Assembly (NCBI GenBank): GCA_002261195.1
Contig: MVBO01000008.1
Span: 17,995-81,994 of the forward strand
DNA: 64,000 nt
Reading direction: 5' to 3'
Source: Bifiguratus adelaidae
Lineage: Eukaryota > Mucoromycota > Endogonomycetes > Endogonales
The notes beneath the pieces are model-generated. The model saw only the letters and a list, made by a program, of their open reading frames with translations. It was not told the DNA's origin and searched no databases. This document shows positions 31,461 to 44,521 of this stretch, piece after piece (within the stretch, counting starts at the first letter, position 1; the number at the start of each line of letters is the position of its first letter). Position numbers and translations under genes: made by a program.

Positions 31461-32931
31461 ATGATCTTGGGTTTCTGGGGTAAGTAAAGGTTATGCAGAG
31501 TCATATTCGGCGCAGTCCATGCTTATAGTTGTATTGGACAGGTTTACACGTTGAGACGGGCAAAACCTATGCACAGGTAATACTTGACACGGTAGAGACT
31601 CAAGGGGATGCTGATTCAAGACTTTACAACGTCCGGCTATAGATTGTCGACGCGTCCTTTCGACTTTCCATGGTAGGTGCTGATGGGTAAGAGCTAGGTC
31701 AATGGTGACTTACTCCTACAATAGGCGGCACTAGATCCGCACCCCGATAGCCATGGAAAGCGTACGACGCTCTACGTGAACGTAGATGGCAAAGACTTTG
31801 TTCTCTGCAATTTGATACCCGGCGTGGTGAGTAAGACACACTCCTCGTGAGCCTTTGAGCTAATCTCCCATTAGATTGAGCAGCAGACGCTTGATGTCGT
31901 CTTCTCCGAAGGTGAAGAAGTGACATTCTCGGTCAAAGGACCGAAGTATGTACATTGTTTGCTGAAATGCCCGGAGATTTGGCTCAACTTGCCCACCAGC
32001 TCAGTTCACTTGACTGGAAATTACCTTGCGGAGGACATTGAAGAACCCGAAGATGACGACATGTCACTACCCAGCCTGGATGAAGATGAGGAAGACGACA
32101 TTGAAGAGGCACTGAAACATCCTGAGCGACTATCGTGAGTAGTTAAGAACATTGGGTCAAATGGATCGGTATCTCACTATGCCTGCATCTTAGAAAGGAA
32201 AAGCTACAACTCTTGATGAACACGCTTGCAAATGAACGAGGAGTGGCACCCATCGGTAATTGATCAGAATTCAGCAAGCTTGTTTGCTCACATGCGTTTA
32301 TCATACTTTAGCTTTGGCAGATGCTGATATGGGCGATGAAGACGATGATAATGATGATGAGGATGATGATGATGATTACGAGTACAAGGGCAGTGATGAA
32401 GAAAACTGGAAGTCTGGTAGCTCTGATGCCGATGATGATGATGAGGACGAGGAGATGCAAAATGAATCAGAGGCAGAGGCAGAGGCAGAGAGTGATGAAG
32501 CGGATGACGAAGCGCCAAGCGGGCATGTCGCCATGAATGGCTCAGAGGTACCATCCAAGAGCAAACAACCGGCCGCATCACCTGAAAAGAAGAATGATGC
32601 AACCAAGCCGCAGGTAGCCGGTCTCGATATCAAAGATGTCAAGGTTGGAAAAGGACCCAAAGCCAAGTCTGGCGACTCTGTCAAGGTACACTATGTGGGT
32701 CGATTCACCAATGGAAGGATATTCGACAAGAGCGGTAACAAACCCTTCTCTTTCAAATTGGGCCAAGGCAATGTCATCAAGGGGTGGGACCTTGGCGTGG
32801 TGGGGATGCAGGAAGGTGGAGAGCGACATCTGATCGTACCGCCACAATTAGCCTATGGAAGCAAAGGTGCCGGCAAGATTCAGCCAAACAGTACACTTGA
32901 ATTCGACATCACACTTGTAAAACTTAATTGA
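31461..32931 (+). CDS. nucleolar FKBP (Fpr3/Fpr4-like) histone chaperone prolyl isomerase
   Basis: Eight exons: 31461-31479, 31542-31576, 31643-31672, 31725-31826, 31875-31945, 32000-32134, 32194-32255 and 32312-32931 (357 aa). The N-terminus is a nucleoplasmin-like fold (FWGLHVETGKTYAQ; GEEVTFSVKGPNSVHLTGNY). Long Asp/Glu tracts encoded by GATGATGA-type repeats follow, then a basic linker. The C-terminus is a complete FKBP domain (GDSVKVHYVGRFTNGRIFD, GQGNVIKGWDLGV, LIVPPQLAYG). Yeast Fpr3/4 isomerise histone prolines and act in rDNA chromatin. The fourth exon onward matches the family order exactly. Confidence 0.93.
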
Positions 32932-33010
32932 GCGCAAACATATGCATTATAATGTACAGTGTATAGACATGCCTTTCTCCATTAGAGAGCAACCGTTTTC
33001 TGCTTCCCAG

Positions 33011-36000
33011 TCAGCTCGTTCCAAGCACTTTTTCAACATTCAAGTGCAATTCGTTAGCGGCCGCTCGGTAACCGCGAACAACTTCAGAGTATCTTTTCCC
33101 CTTCTTTGTATGCTTCGCTTGCATGATTTTGCGTTTGTCTTCTTCAATCTCTCCCAACGGGGTAATATCTTTTGGATAAATCCAGCCCCTGTCCTTCTCG
33201 TTAGTTTCATTGTTCTACTTTGTGTGCTTTGAGATCACTCACCATCTGTCCTTTTCCGCGACCTCCAAGAATTCAACCAGCACTTGTTCAGATGAAGTCT
33301 TTCGACGCAAAATGTGCTTGTCAACCGCAGGATCACTTTCATCAAACACCTAAAGATTGCATTCGTAAGAGTTTCTAGAGAAAATGCTCGGGACAACATA
33401 CTTTGCCGGGGTGTGCAGGAAAGCCAAGAACTTTTGCCCAAACGATCGTGCCCATGAGGAATTCGCGTTTGTCGCCAGTTTCGGGATCGAATGTAGCCTG
33501 CTTTCGCGAGGTCTTTGCCGGATCGAGGCCTGCACGAGCTTCGACGCGTCCCCCACGAGATCCTCTAGTGCTACTTTGATCCTCAATGCCGGTCCCTTTT
33601 CGTGGCCGCCTCGCTGATTCCGCAGCATCTTTTGTCTGTAGCGTCCATATTAGCCGATCTGATTCAGTGTAAGAATGTGCAGGTGACGATCACTTACTAT
33701 GACGGATTGGCGACGTGTTCTCGACGGACTTGATGGGCTTGTAAGTGCATCCGGTATACTTTCAGAGGGACTTTTTTCATCTTCGCTACTAAGGTAGACC
33801 CATCCTTTGGAGGACTTGTTTTTGTTCTTGGGTGTCTCGCCGCTTTCGCCTTCAGCACCTGTGCTGACATGCGGATTCACCTCGCTTTCCGACGCGTGGA
33901 GTCTGGATGACCTTCTCGTGTAACTCTGCCTGAGCTCTTCAGCTTTCCGCTTTCGCTCTTCCTTGGCTTTCCGCTTAGCCTCTTCTCGCTCGGCCTCCTC
34001 TTTCGCCTTTTGCAACTCTCTTTCTTCCTCTGGGCTTGGTATTGCAAGCAGGTTGTAAGTGAAGATCTCGGGATGTATACCTACATCCAAGACGCCGCCA
34101 ACAACATGCTCCTCTAATGCCTTCCATTTCTCGCGGGTGCCGCTAAGCAATTCTTCCGCAGTCTGTTCTTGCTTTTTTGCCGCCTTGTAGTAAGGCGTGT
34201 CTGGCTGGTTGTATGTCATGCAATTTCGGTAGATCAATCGCACGTCATGCTCGAAGCCTTCAAAGCTGTTATACTGATGTTCGCTTAATTTGTTACCGAT
34301 TGTTTCGAATTCCATTGGCGACTTGATAATCTGATGGTAGTCCGGCGCAATTTCCTCCGACACGGGCTGCAAAAAGTATTCTTTCTTGTCCAAACCAAGC
34401 AGCTCCTCGTACAGAGGCTTGATGAGGTTTTCGAGAGGAAAGAAAATCTTTTCGAGATAGGCCGCTTGACGTCGTGCACGTTCGATCTTGGCTTTCTCCC
34501 TTCTCGTCACTTGCTCGCAGAGCAATCGGAGCTTTTCAATGTCAGCTCTTAATCGCCGCATACCTTCATATCGCTGCAGCTTTTCCGTTTCACTTTGTTT
34601 GTGTGCGGTGGCTGATGCTGTCCACGGTTCGAGATGTAACCGTTTGAGCAGAGGCGCGCCGCGACGAGATTCTCTCTTCAACGACCAATATCGGCAAATA
34701 GTCACGATCATGTCATGTTTCCGGCGAAGATTTGAGATACTGATCGACAATTTGGCATTTTCGATTTTGTTTAGGATGATGAAAGGTATGATAGGAGCGT
34801 CGGAGTTGTATTGGCGTTGATGAGCGCGAGCGGCTTTTGAGCTTCGTGAAGACGACATTGGGCCCAGTGGCGGCACTTGTCTTTTTCGCCGGTTTCGCTT
34901 TCCGTGTTTCTTTCTCTTTCGGTGTGTGCTGCCATTGAGGGACGTACGGGCCCGGTTCCCGTACGGCAAGTCATCGGAATCACCATCATCGCTGTTGTCC
35001 TCCTCCTCAGATGACTCTTCAGGGGTCCACTCGTCCTCATCCTCACTCTCCGGAGGAATTGTGCGTAAGATTGGATCAAACTGAGCCTGGACAACAGCTA
35101 CAGCACCAGTGACATCCACCTGGTCCTTGTATTCACGCTGGAAGGAGTAAGGTCAGACCACATCATGTCAATTTCGGTCACGGAGCACTCACCGGGCAAT
35201 GCTTGTCACAATAAGCTCGAAGTACTCCACCATCATAGTGTTCGGATCCGGGAGTTTTAATCTTCATGTACAGTTTGGCTTTTCGGCCACAAGTAACGTG
35301 GAAAGCAGTGAAGCAATTCTTATTGTCACACTGAATGCACGCTCCCGACCGCTTCTTGCAGATGAAACACGTCTACAGCAATTGAGCACGTTGAAAGCGT
35401 ACAATTTGCCATTCACCTACCAAGCGCCATCGGCTCTTTGGAATCTGGTCAATGTTATCGATAGGCTCCATGTACACCGGATTGCTTAGACCAACTTCAG
35501 GGATCCATATAGCACAAAGCAAGTGACCCCATTTGTTGTTGTTTGTTTGCTTGAAGGCACCACCTTCATTGGGACAAAATATGCAGGACTGTACGCGGAA
35601 ATCAGTCGAAGCACATCATGGAGTAGTCGGAAACACTCACTACTGGTCGATCGGGAGAAACCATACACTTGCGACAAAGCCATTGCCCTTCAGGTATGTA
35701 TGGAATACCATAACAATCTGAGGCAGGCAAATTAGCTTGAGAATTTGAAAATGCAAAGGCTCTCTCTACACGTACCCTGATGTACAGCAAGATTGCATCC
35801 ATCGCAGAAAACAATTGCATTACTGTTTTCGCATTCAGTGTCATCGCAAATGGCACATGCAGAGTCTTCGGGCCACACGGGTTCATCGTCTGCTTGTTTT
35901 GGCAGATCTTTAACCTAGGAGGCGAATAGAGGTTCAACATAATAAGTCGCAAAATGACAAAAGCTTACCAAGTCAAACCACTCTTTCTCTAGGAGNNNNN

Positions 36001-36039
36001 NNNNNCCTGCGAGCGCGCTTGTTTTCCATTTTTGCGCAT
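33011..36039 (-). CDS. NTO1: NuA3-type Nto1/BRPF-like scaffold: PHD-zinc knuckle-PHD, bromodomain, PWWP (interrupted by gap)
   Basis: Exons from the 3' end are 33011-33188, 33243-33349, 33402-33635, 33698-35137, 35193-35372, 35421-35588, 35641-35717, 35776-35914 and 35969-35995. The gap follows, then a likely first exon at 36006-36039 (start [11 protein letters not shown]). The first PHD finger reads [19 protein letters not shown]. The extended PHD has CIFCPNEGG and [15 protein letters not shown] bromodomain follows ([19 protein letters not shown], with the Asn in IYRNCMTYN), and near the end a PWWP domain ([17 protein letters not shown]). In yeast and human this protein scaffolds a MYST histone acetyltransferase complex. 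At least 849 residues are visible. The N-terminal enhancer-of-polycomb-like part is missing with the gap. Confidence 0.92.
35996..36005. other. assembly gap (10 N)
   Basis: A run of ten N of conventional length, so the true gap size is unknown. It removes part of the 5' coding region of the NTO1-like gene. Confidence 1.
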
Positions 36040-37306
36040 GATTTATCTCGTCAGTGCATCAATCGTTATGATAGTAATTTATTCCGGTTTTCCAGTACTT
36101 TGGATAACGCAAGCTGATCTGCTTTTGTACGAGGTTTCAAGATAATGGAGCCAGTCTAGCTTATTCAGTAGTGGTGCTTTCGAAGATGATGGCTGTATCA
36201 TGGGAATTTGGATATCGCTGCTGATTCCTATCCAGCCAACAAAAGCTAGCATTATGTGCATGCGCCAAATTCGATGCGGAATGGCTCGCAGCATCAGAAG
36301 GAATCACATAGAAGCCAGGCGAAATGTGATACAAATTGACTTGATTTGATCGGTAATTTACTGACATACAAAGAGTGACAGAAACAAGTTTCATGAGGCA
36401 TATAGGGGGTTAACCTTAATTCGACAAATTCTACAAACGGTGAAGCGCCGAACAACTTCTCCTACCTTGGCTTCATGCGACACGGATTTAGACTCAAAAA
36501 GGGGGTGGTCCGAAATGAGCCGCTTCCGTATTTTGCCTAGTCAGATACTTTATCACATGTAGCAGCGCGGGACGTGGCGTAATTGTCTCTGGGTGAAACT
36601 AACACCGCTTGTGTCCCCCAACTCAGATCAAGTTCAGATTGCACGTTGAGATGCCTTTACCCATCGCACAGAACATCGGTGTCACTGGATCGTGGCATAT
36701 CTAGGCAGTGCACATCAATCAGACTGGCAAATCGCTTCCATCTGTGGTTGCAGGCGAGTCCCCGATCTATCGCGATCCAAATCTCGCATTGGATCTACCT
36801 ACATGTGCGATTCATATCCCGTGCGCCAGCTCGGGGTCATACCGATGAAACAAGGGCTCATATTCCAGATTGTAGGAGCGACAAGATCTTCCTGGCTAGT
36901 CAACATGCTCTGCAACATTGGGATCACATACTCCCACTTCATATCGGTCAACACCATTCTGCACGAGGTCATTACTCAACCACCATCCATCATGGATAGT
37001 CATCTCTCTCATGAGCGTTTGCCATAGAACATGCACATTCAGATCTGTCATATGTTGAGGTTTCCTTTTCTGGCTTCGGGAATAGGTTTCATTCTTGGTG
37101 TTTCATGTCAATGTTAAGAGACCAACCTAACGCGTTTGGCTTCCATCAATGTACCGCTCGTCTACGGGGACGTCGCGCTTCACCGCGTCCGTCACCTCAC
37201 GTCTGAGTGGACGAAGAGACTTAAAAATGCTCCAAAAGGACTTTCTCATCTCAGCCATTGACGCAGAGTATGGACCGCGGCCTAAATACATCTTAACAAG
37301 AGACTA
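36040..37306. other. intergenic, no gene seen
   Basis: Over 1.2 kb separates the NTO1-like start from the potassium channel start. Frames at 36583-37027 look random. I see no repeat or RNA gene. Confidence 0.5.
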
Positions 37307-40300
37307 ATGACGGGTATTACTCTACATCACAGCGCGGAAGAGATAAAATATCTTCAACGTCAAACTCGACATCCATCGATTTCACGAGGCTTCAAAAGGC
37401 AACGACAACCTATAACAAGCTTTAACAGTCTACGAACGGCGTATCGATTGAAACGGGAAGATGTCAGGTACGAGTTAAGGCATAAACGAGTCTATATGGC
37501 AATGTCTGACACTATTGTAGGCAAGATGGAGCAACAAGTGGCTCAGAATTCATTGAGTGGCTCAAATTGATGACGAATTACGATTTCTATCGGAAGAGGC
37601 TGTTGTCGTTAAAGGAATCCAAGCAGCGTGTCATCATTTTTGTGAGTCTCCGGGCAATGCATACCCTTTCAAGCTAATTTTCATTGTAGATTATTGTAGA
37701 CTTGATTGTCGACTTCATGTTTTGCATCTTGTACGTGATCGATATGGTCTTTCGTACACCGGAGCGGGATTTATACCCTGACTGGCTTTTCATATCTCGA
37801 CCTCGACCCATATGGTACTCACTACAATGCACTTCGAATGACAACTAACTCCTGATCTAGGGTCTTGGATGTGTCGATGGCATCCTGGAATTTAGGCAGT
37901 TTTCTCATCCGTAAGTATACACTGAGGCGAATTTGCATTTCAAAATAGCACTCAAGCGATAGATTTTGTTAGGAACTCTCTTCAATGACTCACCAATGCG
38001 ATACCTCTTCAGTTTATATCCCTTGGTAGATTTGCTCACTTCGGTTCCTTTCATTGTTTCCTGCTTTATTCCTAATGGGCAGCTTCTATGGGGTAGGCGT
38101 CGCAGGATGTGTACTGAGGAGGAGCATAATCGAGAAGCTTCTTAGTCCCTTATTTCCTGCGGAGTTGGATGCTCATTCCGCGTTTAACACGAGCCCTTAA
38201 TTGGAAGCTCGATATGAAATTATCAGGTACGCAGATGATAAGTGCTCTTTCCTACAGGGACCTGACTCAAATTGTAAATGCAGAACAACCATTTGACCCG
38301 TTGAAGATGAAGCTGATCATGCTGATATCATATCTAATTGTCATCATGTATAGCGGGATGGCTGCTTTTCAATATGTCGAGCTCGCTTTTGCCGACCACA
38401 GTCTGAGCCCTTTGGATTCCTTTTATTTCATGATCGTCACCATGTCCACGGTGGGGTACGGAGATATCACTGCACAATCTTGGGAAGCCCGATGCGTGGT
38501 GATCATCATTATCCTTGTCACCTTGGGCGTCTTACCGGGGTTGATCTCCGGTGTGTTGGATACGTGGACCAAGAGCAATGGTAGGTCTTATTAATCAACC
38601 AGTGTAGGCGCTGTTTGTTTAGCAACAATCTCCAGCTGGAGGAGGGCAATACTCCCGCACGCGAACAAAGCACATTATCCTCGCAGGTCGCTGGGATAAT
38701 ATTGATCGATTCAGGGACGCCGTTCACGGCTTCTTCGATGCTGTGAGTAAGCCATGCTAGTTTGTTTTCTTAATCTGACGCAAATTGCTCAGGAACAAAT
38801 ATCGGAAAGAAAGCTACATCTTGTTTTCCTAAGTCGATCGAAACCTTCTTCCGAGATCCAGGGGTTCATAACTTCAGATGTTTGGAAGTCCAAGATTACC
38901 TATTTACAGGGTAGCCTTCTGGTAGGCATGCTTGATATTATCTCCATCACTGTACTCATGCATGAATCGCCCTATTTCCTAGCAAGAGGCCGATCTAAAA
39001 CGAGTGGTAAGTGTCGTCACACGGTACATCTTAGTGTCTGCTTACACAGAAGTCTCTAATCATTATTTTAAACAGCAAGCTCGCTTCGCTGACGCAGTGT
39101 TTATACTCGCAGGTAAAGAAAGCCGGCCTCCAAAGTTTGACAGATATTGATTTCAATTGATTAGATCGGAATGCAGCGAATCCTGTGGAGGAGGATGAAC
39201 GGAATTGTCTCCGCTTATGGTCGTTCTATTCGTACACGCGCTCGGTTGTCCATGTACCCATCTACATTTACAATCTCTTGCCGCAAACCGAAGTCTTCCA
39301 GTACTACGCTACAAGCACGGTCTGCGTGCAAGATTTCAAGCAGGTTTTGCTAGGTTACAACTGCTTATACATGGGTGCCAGTACGCTTATGGTCAATCTC
39401 ATCCATCAAAGTCAGCCTCCCGAAAACTACACTGAGCCATGGATGGCCCAATATGGTACGCACATCATCTTTGGACTTATCATGGTTCAGATAATTGAAT
39501 GTTTCGCGCCCTCTGTAGGGGACGGTAGCGGAAACGAGATATACAGTGAAAAGATTAATCCGGTCTTCATCGGCATGACTTTTGCGCAATTAGCCTGGGT
39601 GAGCGAGAAGACGGATGATTTACGTGCAGCTGAGTAACAAGCAACGTGTTCAGTACATATTCATTGAATTCCAATGTGTTCTCATGGCTGTAAACACTTG
39701 GATCGATGAGAAACAGTGTTTCCACGTCGTTCTCAATCCCGGCCATGATTACATCATGACTCGGTTTGATCAATGCATCTATATTGCTCAAAGTCCAAAA
39801 GAGATTCGGGATATTGCAGGCTTGGTGAGTTACGAGGCGTTTGAAGATTGATCCGTTCTTTGGCTTACTTCGCCGACATCTTCTAGTCCCAGGAAATGTT
39901 TGACGAAAGCCTGCTGAAATACAACGCTATCCCCGAATTTGCAAACGCTCAAAAGGTTTACCAATCTCGTCGACAGTCCATGACGGAACGATCGCAGCGG
40001 AGAATGCAATTAATGGAATCAACGGTTCATCCCATCAAGTCACCTTTAGCTAACAATTCTTCCCCCAATGCCCAATTTTTCAATAGACCCGGGTCCGCAA
40101 ATGCTCCGGTGAGCCGAAGTCTCGCAGTCAATCACGATGACATTGTACTCTCCCCGTCGGATGCGTCATTCGTTGAAGCACAGGTACCATTGTGCCATCT
40201 GTTGCGTCAAAAGATATCCCAACCTCGAGCAGTTCGGCTCCTGGAAGCGTCACAGTGGCAAAACCATATCCTTATATGTATTTGCGGCAAAGTAGCCCCC

Positions 40301-41151
40301 TTGTATCGCTTTCTGACAACTTTGAGGGCCGGACCCATCGCAGCTGCCGAATTTCGCGATATCGTTTTGCTGCTACCGAGATTGCCCACCGAGGAAGAAT
40401 TCCAAAATATATCCCGGCTGCCAAGAGTATTTTTCATGCAAGGAGACTGTAGAGCCAAGAAGGATTTGGAGCGTGCTGGAAGCCTGCAGGCGGAGAAAAT
40501 CGTCTTTATTGGTTCAACTGGTAGCGATGCAGGAGGCAAGGAGCAACTTGTCGACGCGCCTGCTATCATGGCTTCTCATGTCGCTCACAACCTGTTCAAG
40601 GATAATGGCATTAAGAAAAGCGTCATTGTTGAACTTTCCGAAAAGACAAACATTAAGTACCTCAACATTCTCTCACCCAACAACCATCAGGAACAATCCC
40701 ATATCTTTTCTTCCCCTTTGTACGCGGGTGGTTATGTCATGATTGAATCTCTGCTGGATCACCTATTGTATCAGGTAAGCTTGCCATCGTCTGCGATACT
40801 TGTAGCTCATCCGAATTGCAGTCCTATCACAAATCGTCCATCTTAGACGTCATGAAGCTCCTCTGCGGGGTCCGCTACAAGTCATCGCTCCTTCTGGACG
40901 CGCTCGTGAATGTCGAATCCGCCCATTTGCGGACCATCCCTGTTCCAGCAGAGTACAGCGGCTTGGCTTACAAGAGATTATTCCAAGATTTGTGTCTAAA
41001 GCGAGCCGTGATTCCCATTGGGTTATACCGTGCATCCGATCCATCAGAGCTCGGTAACGACTTACCGTTCGTTTATACCAACCCGTTCTCTTCGCTCCTT
41101 CTGAAATCCAACGATCTTGTTTATGTACTGCATACATCCTTTACCGGTTAA
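37307..41151 (+). CDS. Slo/BK-type potassium channel alpha subunit with RCK domains (1022 aa)
   Basis: Fifteen exons join in frame: 37307-37467, 37521-37641, 37690-37814, 37861-37910, 37973-38092, 38146-38580, 38636-38742, 38793-38921, 38983-39006, 39076-39112, 39165-39455, 39519-39598, 39654-39824, 39887-40774 and 40822-41151. A voltage-sensor-like segment (VPYFLRSWMLIPRLTRAL) precedes S5, the selectivity filter TVGYGDI and S6. RCK1 follows (HIILAGRW, LQEADLKRVQARFADAVFI), then RCK2 (HILICICG, GGYVMIESLLDHLLYQ). Animal Slo channels open with calcium and voltage. A classical Asp-rich calcium bowl is not evident, so the ligand is uncertain. The start codon is the first ATG of the frame. Confidence 0.9.
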
Positions 41152-41312
41152 AATGTATAAAGTATTGTGCGTTTGTAAAGTCAATCGTCGATAGGTCCAA
41201 GTCTTTCAAAAAGAATGTTTTTCTTTATGAGGTTTATATGTACAGGGACTTGACGCTAGACGAACTAGGTACAGCCTGAGATGCCGAAAATGATGTTTGA
41301 TGACTGCATGCT

Positions 41313-43752
41313 TCATTCGATATCAACATCCATTTCACATGGTGTTGCCATATCCACGGCATCTTCAAACGCTTCTGCACCTTCACTTTCTTCCTTGACA
41401 CCTTTTTCGTCCTCAGAGGGGTTTGCGGAGGTAGTTATGTCTATGTTTCCGGTCTGTTCGGACGGATCTGCCAGGGTGTAAATTTTTACATTTCCGTCTG
41501 CGAAGAACATGAGCAACATTGGTCAGCTGGATAATTGCAAACCACTTACCGTCTGCACACGTATACAATTCGGGCCGCGTTGGGTGGAAGATGAGATCTC
41601 GCACTTCAATGTCCTCGTGATCCTTCAAGATCGCCGATACTTCGCCAGTCAATATATTGAAACAAAAGACTTGTCCTTGCAAGGTTGGTGCCATGAGGTA
41701 ACGTCCATTGGAGGCAATCTTTACTAGCCATGAATTGGAGTGATAACTGACAAAAAGGAGATGAGCATGGCTTCTTCAGGAAAAGCGCGTTTGCACCTAC
41801 TCCTCATGTTGGAAGCGTTTAACTTCTTCAACTCTGAAGACATCATTCTTGGTCACTGGATATACCAGTCGATGCAACGCGCAAGTATTTGGTTTCGTAG
41901 CTGTAGAAGGGAATTAATCGGGATTCTGCTGTGAACTGCCACACACGCGTTTACTTACCCACTGAGTTATCTTCGGCATCAAGCAGTTCAACTCCGCGCG
42001 TAATGAACCAAGCAGTCTGGGGAGCATTGGATGCATCATTGCTGGGTACGGAGTTCTCGTTTGCCTCCGCTGTCTTCTGTCGAGTTGAAAGCTTCCGGTT
42101 TTCCTTGTCTTCCAACACGTCTTCTTGCTCACTATCATCCACCCAATTGATGAATCGTATGCAGTCACAGTATGACGAGTACATCTCTTCAAACGTTTGC
42201 AACAACTGAAACAAACGCGATATGTATTTAGTCAGAAGTTTGAAACCTGCGAGATCTTACCTGTGCGTTTTCAAAGTCATATAGCTTCAGATGCTCGTCA
42301 CATGCAGCCATAAAGTATTTGTTTCCGGTGTTAGGTATAAACGAAACCGTGAAGGCCATGCATGTGATGCCATCCGCCATACTTCTACTGTCCAAAAGCG
42401 TACTATACGACGTCCATGAGCATGGAATGGCTGACCATCACTGTACCTACGTCCAATCTTCAGACATGTGCCATCGCCAAATGTAGCCATCTTGACTGGT
42501 GGAAATGAAGTAGTTCTCGCCCTTGAAACTTAGCGCCTTGACTGTCAATATCTCTTCCGCATGACCTTCGAGACGTGCTACCACTTTGCCCGTAAGTACG
42601 TTGAAGACTTTGATGGGACATGGTAGAATATGATTGTCCTCGTCTTCGGCACTCCATCGATGTCTGTCCTTTAGCTTTCCGCCCACTGCCAGGTAAAGAG
42701 CCGGCTCAGAGGCTGTCGAATCTCTGCTTGTGTTGTTGAAATCAGGGGCGAAATTGCCGCAATAGTATTCGTCTATATGGGTTTCATCCTTGTCTCGAAG
42801 CTTGCATAACAGCTTGAACTCATTCTCAACATCCCATATCCTTATTGAGCCCACGTTGCTGAAGGTTACCAAGAGGGCTCCGTCGGAGGAGAGGGTCATG
42901 CCCATGATGGAACCTAAGATATTCATAAATATCACATTCGACAGATGGAAACTCGTTTCAGGAACCTACCTTGATCACTCACGTCCACTGGCAGAGTCGT
43001 TAGTGGGTGATCGGCGTTGATATACTCCAGCATGCCACTATTTGAGTTTGCATCGTGCTTCCAAAACTGGTCTGGATAGGCTTTCGCTAATGCAGCAATG
43101 GCTTTTGGGTCATAATGAGGTTTGATGGCCTGGAATGGGTGTGGCAATAGTTCAGGCCTTGAAAGCATCGGAAAATTATCTTCATCCTTACCTTCTTGCC
43201 CTTTTCTGGTTTCGTATCAGGCATGACATTGTTTCCGCTATCCGTATCTTGTAATGATTCCAGTACTTGTCTGCTTTTAGCTTCTTTCTTACTTGTGGCT
43301 ATATCATTTGATTTGGAAAGTTTAAGGTTCTTGGGTGTGCGTTTAGGTGTAGATTGAACAAAGGTGGAAGCTGACGGTGATTTTATGTCAGTATCGTCGT
43401 CCGAGTCCAACTGATCCTCCTCGGAAGTATTGCCAAAGACAGCAGACTTTCTAGTTGTGGCTGCCTTCTTGACGGTTTTCGTCTGCCGGCGAGAGCGAGT
43501 CGATGCCGATGCCTCTTCTTCCTCGTCCTCGAGCAGATCCGCAAAGTCAACCTCCTGAGAGAGTGAAGCCGACACTCTAATCTCGTCATCCGAGACCTCT
43601 TCATAAGTCACTACCTTTCTCACCCGCTGCTTGCGGTCGCGCGGTTCCTCGTATCCATAGTCGTGAATAACACGAGGCTTGCGAACGCGGCCCGTGGTGG
43701 AAATGTGCGTTTGAGTGGCAATGGTGGCTGTCTCCTTGACCTCGGTCGACAT
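41313..43752 (-). CDS. WD-repeat protein with charged nuclear-type N-terminus (684 aa), unassigned
   Basis: Eight exons: 43192-43752, 42970-43129, 42451-42913, 42261-42402, 41959-42205, 41801-41900, 41550-41746 and 41313-41497. The first 190 residues are low-complexity, rich in Lys/Arg and Asp/Glu, with TGRVRKPRVIHDYGYEEP near the start. WD-like blades follow (GSIRIWDVENEF, YFISTSQDGYIWRWHM, GNVKIYTLADP), enough for about one propeller. The C-terminus is acidic. A nuclear scaffold role is plausible. I cannot assign it to a named complex; no enzyme motif is seen. Confidence 0.8.
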
Positions 43753-44521
43753 CTTGTCTATAGTACAACGACAAGTAGACTCCCAGTTACACGAAAAAGA
43801 GACAGAATAATGCAAATGTGTCTACAGAGAGCAAAGAGAGAGAGAACAAGACGAGACGTGCCGTTCCACGCTTCAAATAATAACGCGTCAAAACACGCGT
43901 AGTTTTAATTCATTAATTTAATAAAAGAAGAGTCGGTGAACTAGCCAACATTCACACGTCAACTTCTCACCACAAAGTAGGTGATGAGAGGACGAGTGAA
44001 GGCCATGTCCATATCACCCGCCAAAGATTAGATAGAGTGGACTAGGAGTTAACCCAGTCGTATATTATCCTTACTCTTTAAATTGAGGCGTCTTTTCATC
44101 GATGGCTCAGCACGTCCATTAGTCGTTTGCATTTGAAATGATGCGGAATTATGGGATTGGCGTTGTGGATGATCTCTATACATTTATGGATAGCGTCTGT
44201 CCAACTGCAATAGCGGGGCTGTTCAACCAGGTCAATGGAAACCACATCCGGAGACAAACGTTGACTCTGACTGTTTGCCATGATTGAGTCTAGGTCTCAA
44301 TGTCCATTATTTGTTATCCACTTTTTGAAACTGGCAATGCGCGCCAAGTGTCATTATCTCGAGTGAGAGACATGACCAATATACCCCAACCATTCAGATA
44401 GAGAGTCTACACGAAGCAAAGCAGCAATGAATAGGATTCAATGCCATGCATGGTCGTCAGTCAATGCCAAGTTCAAGCAAAAAAAGCGTGAAATTGTGCG
44501 TTGCCTCATGAGCTGTTGGAC
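43753..44521. other. intergenic, no gene seen
   Basis: This is the divergent region between the WD-repeat gene and the acidic membrane-protein gene. Short frames (for example 44096-44281 on minus) have no support. Confidence 0.45.

Noticed and set aside
38222-38260. Possible 31-nt intron in the potassium channel (GTACGC...CCTACAG)
   Set aside because: Removing it would create a frameshift and stop; read through, the sequence stays open and in family register.
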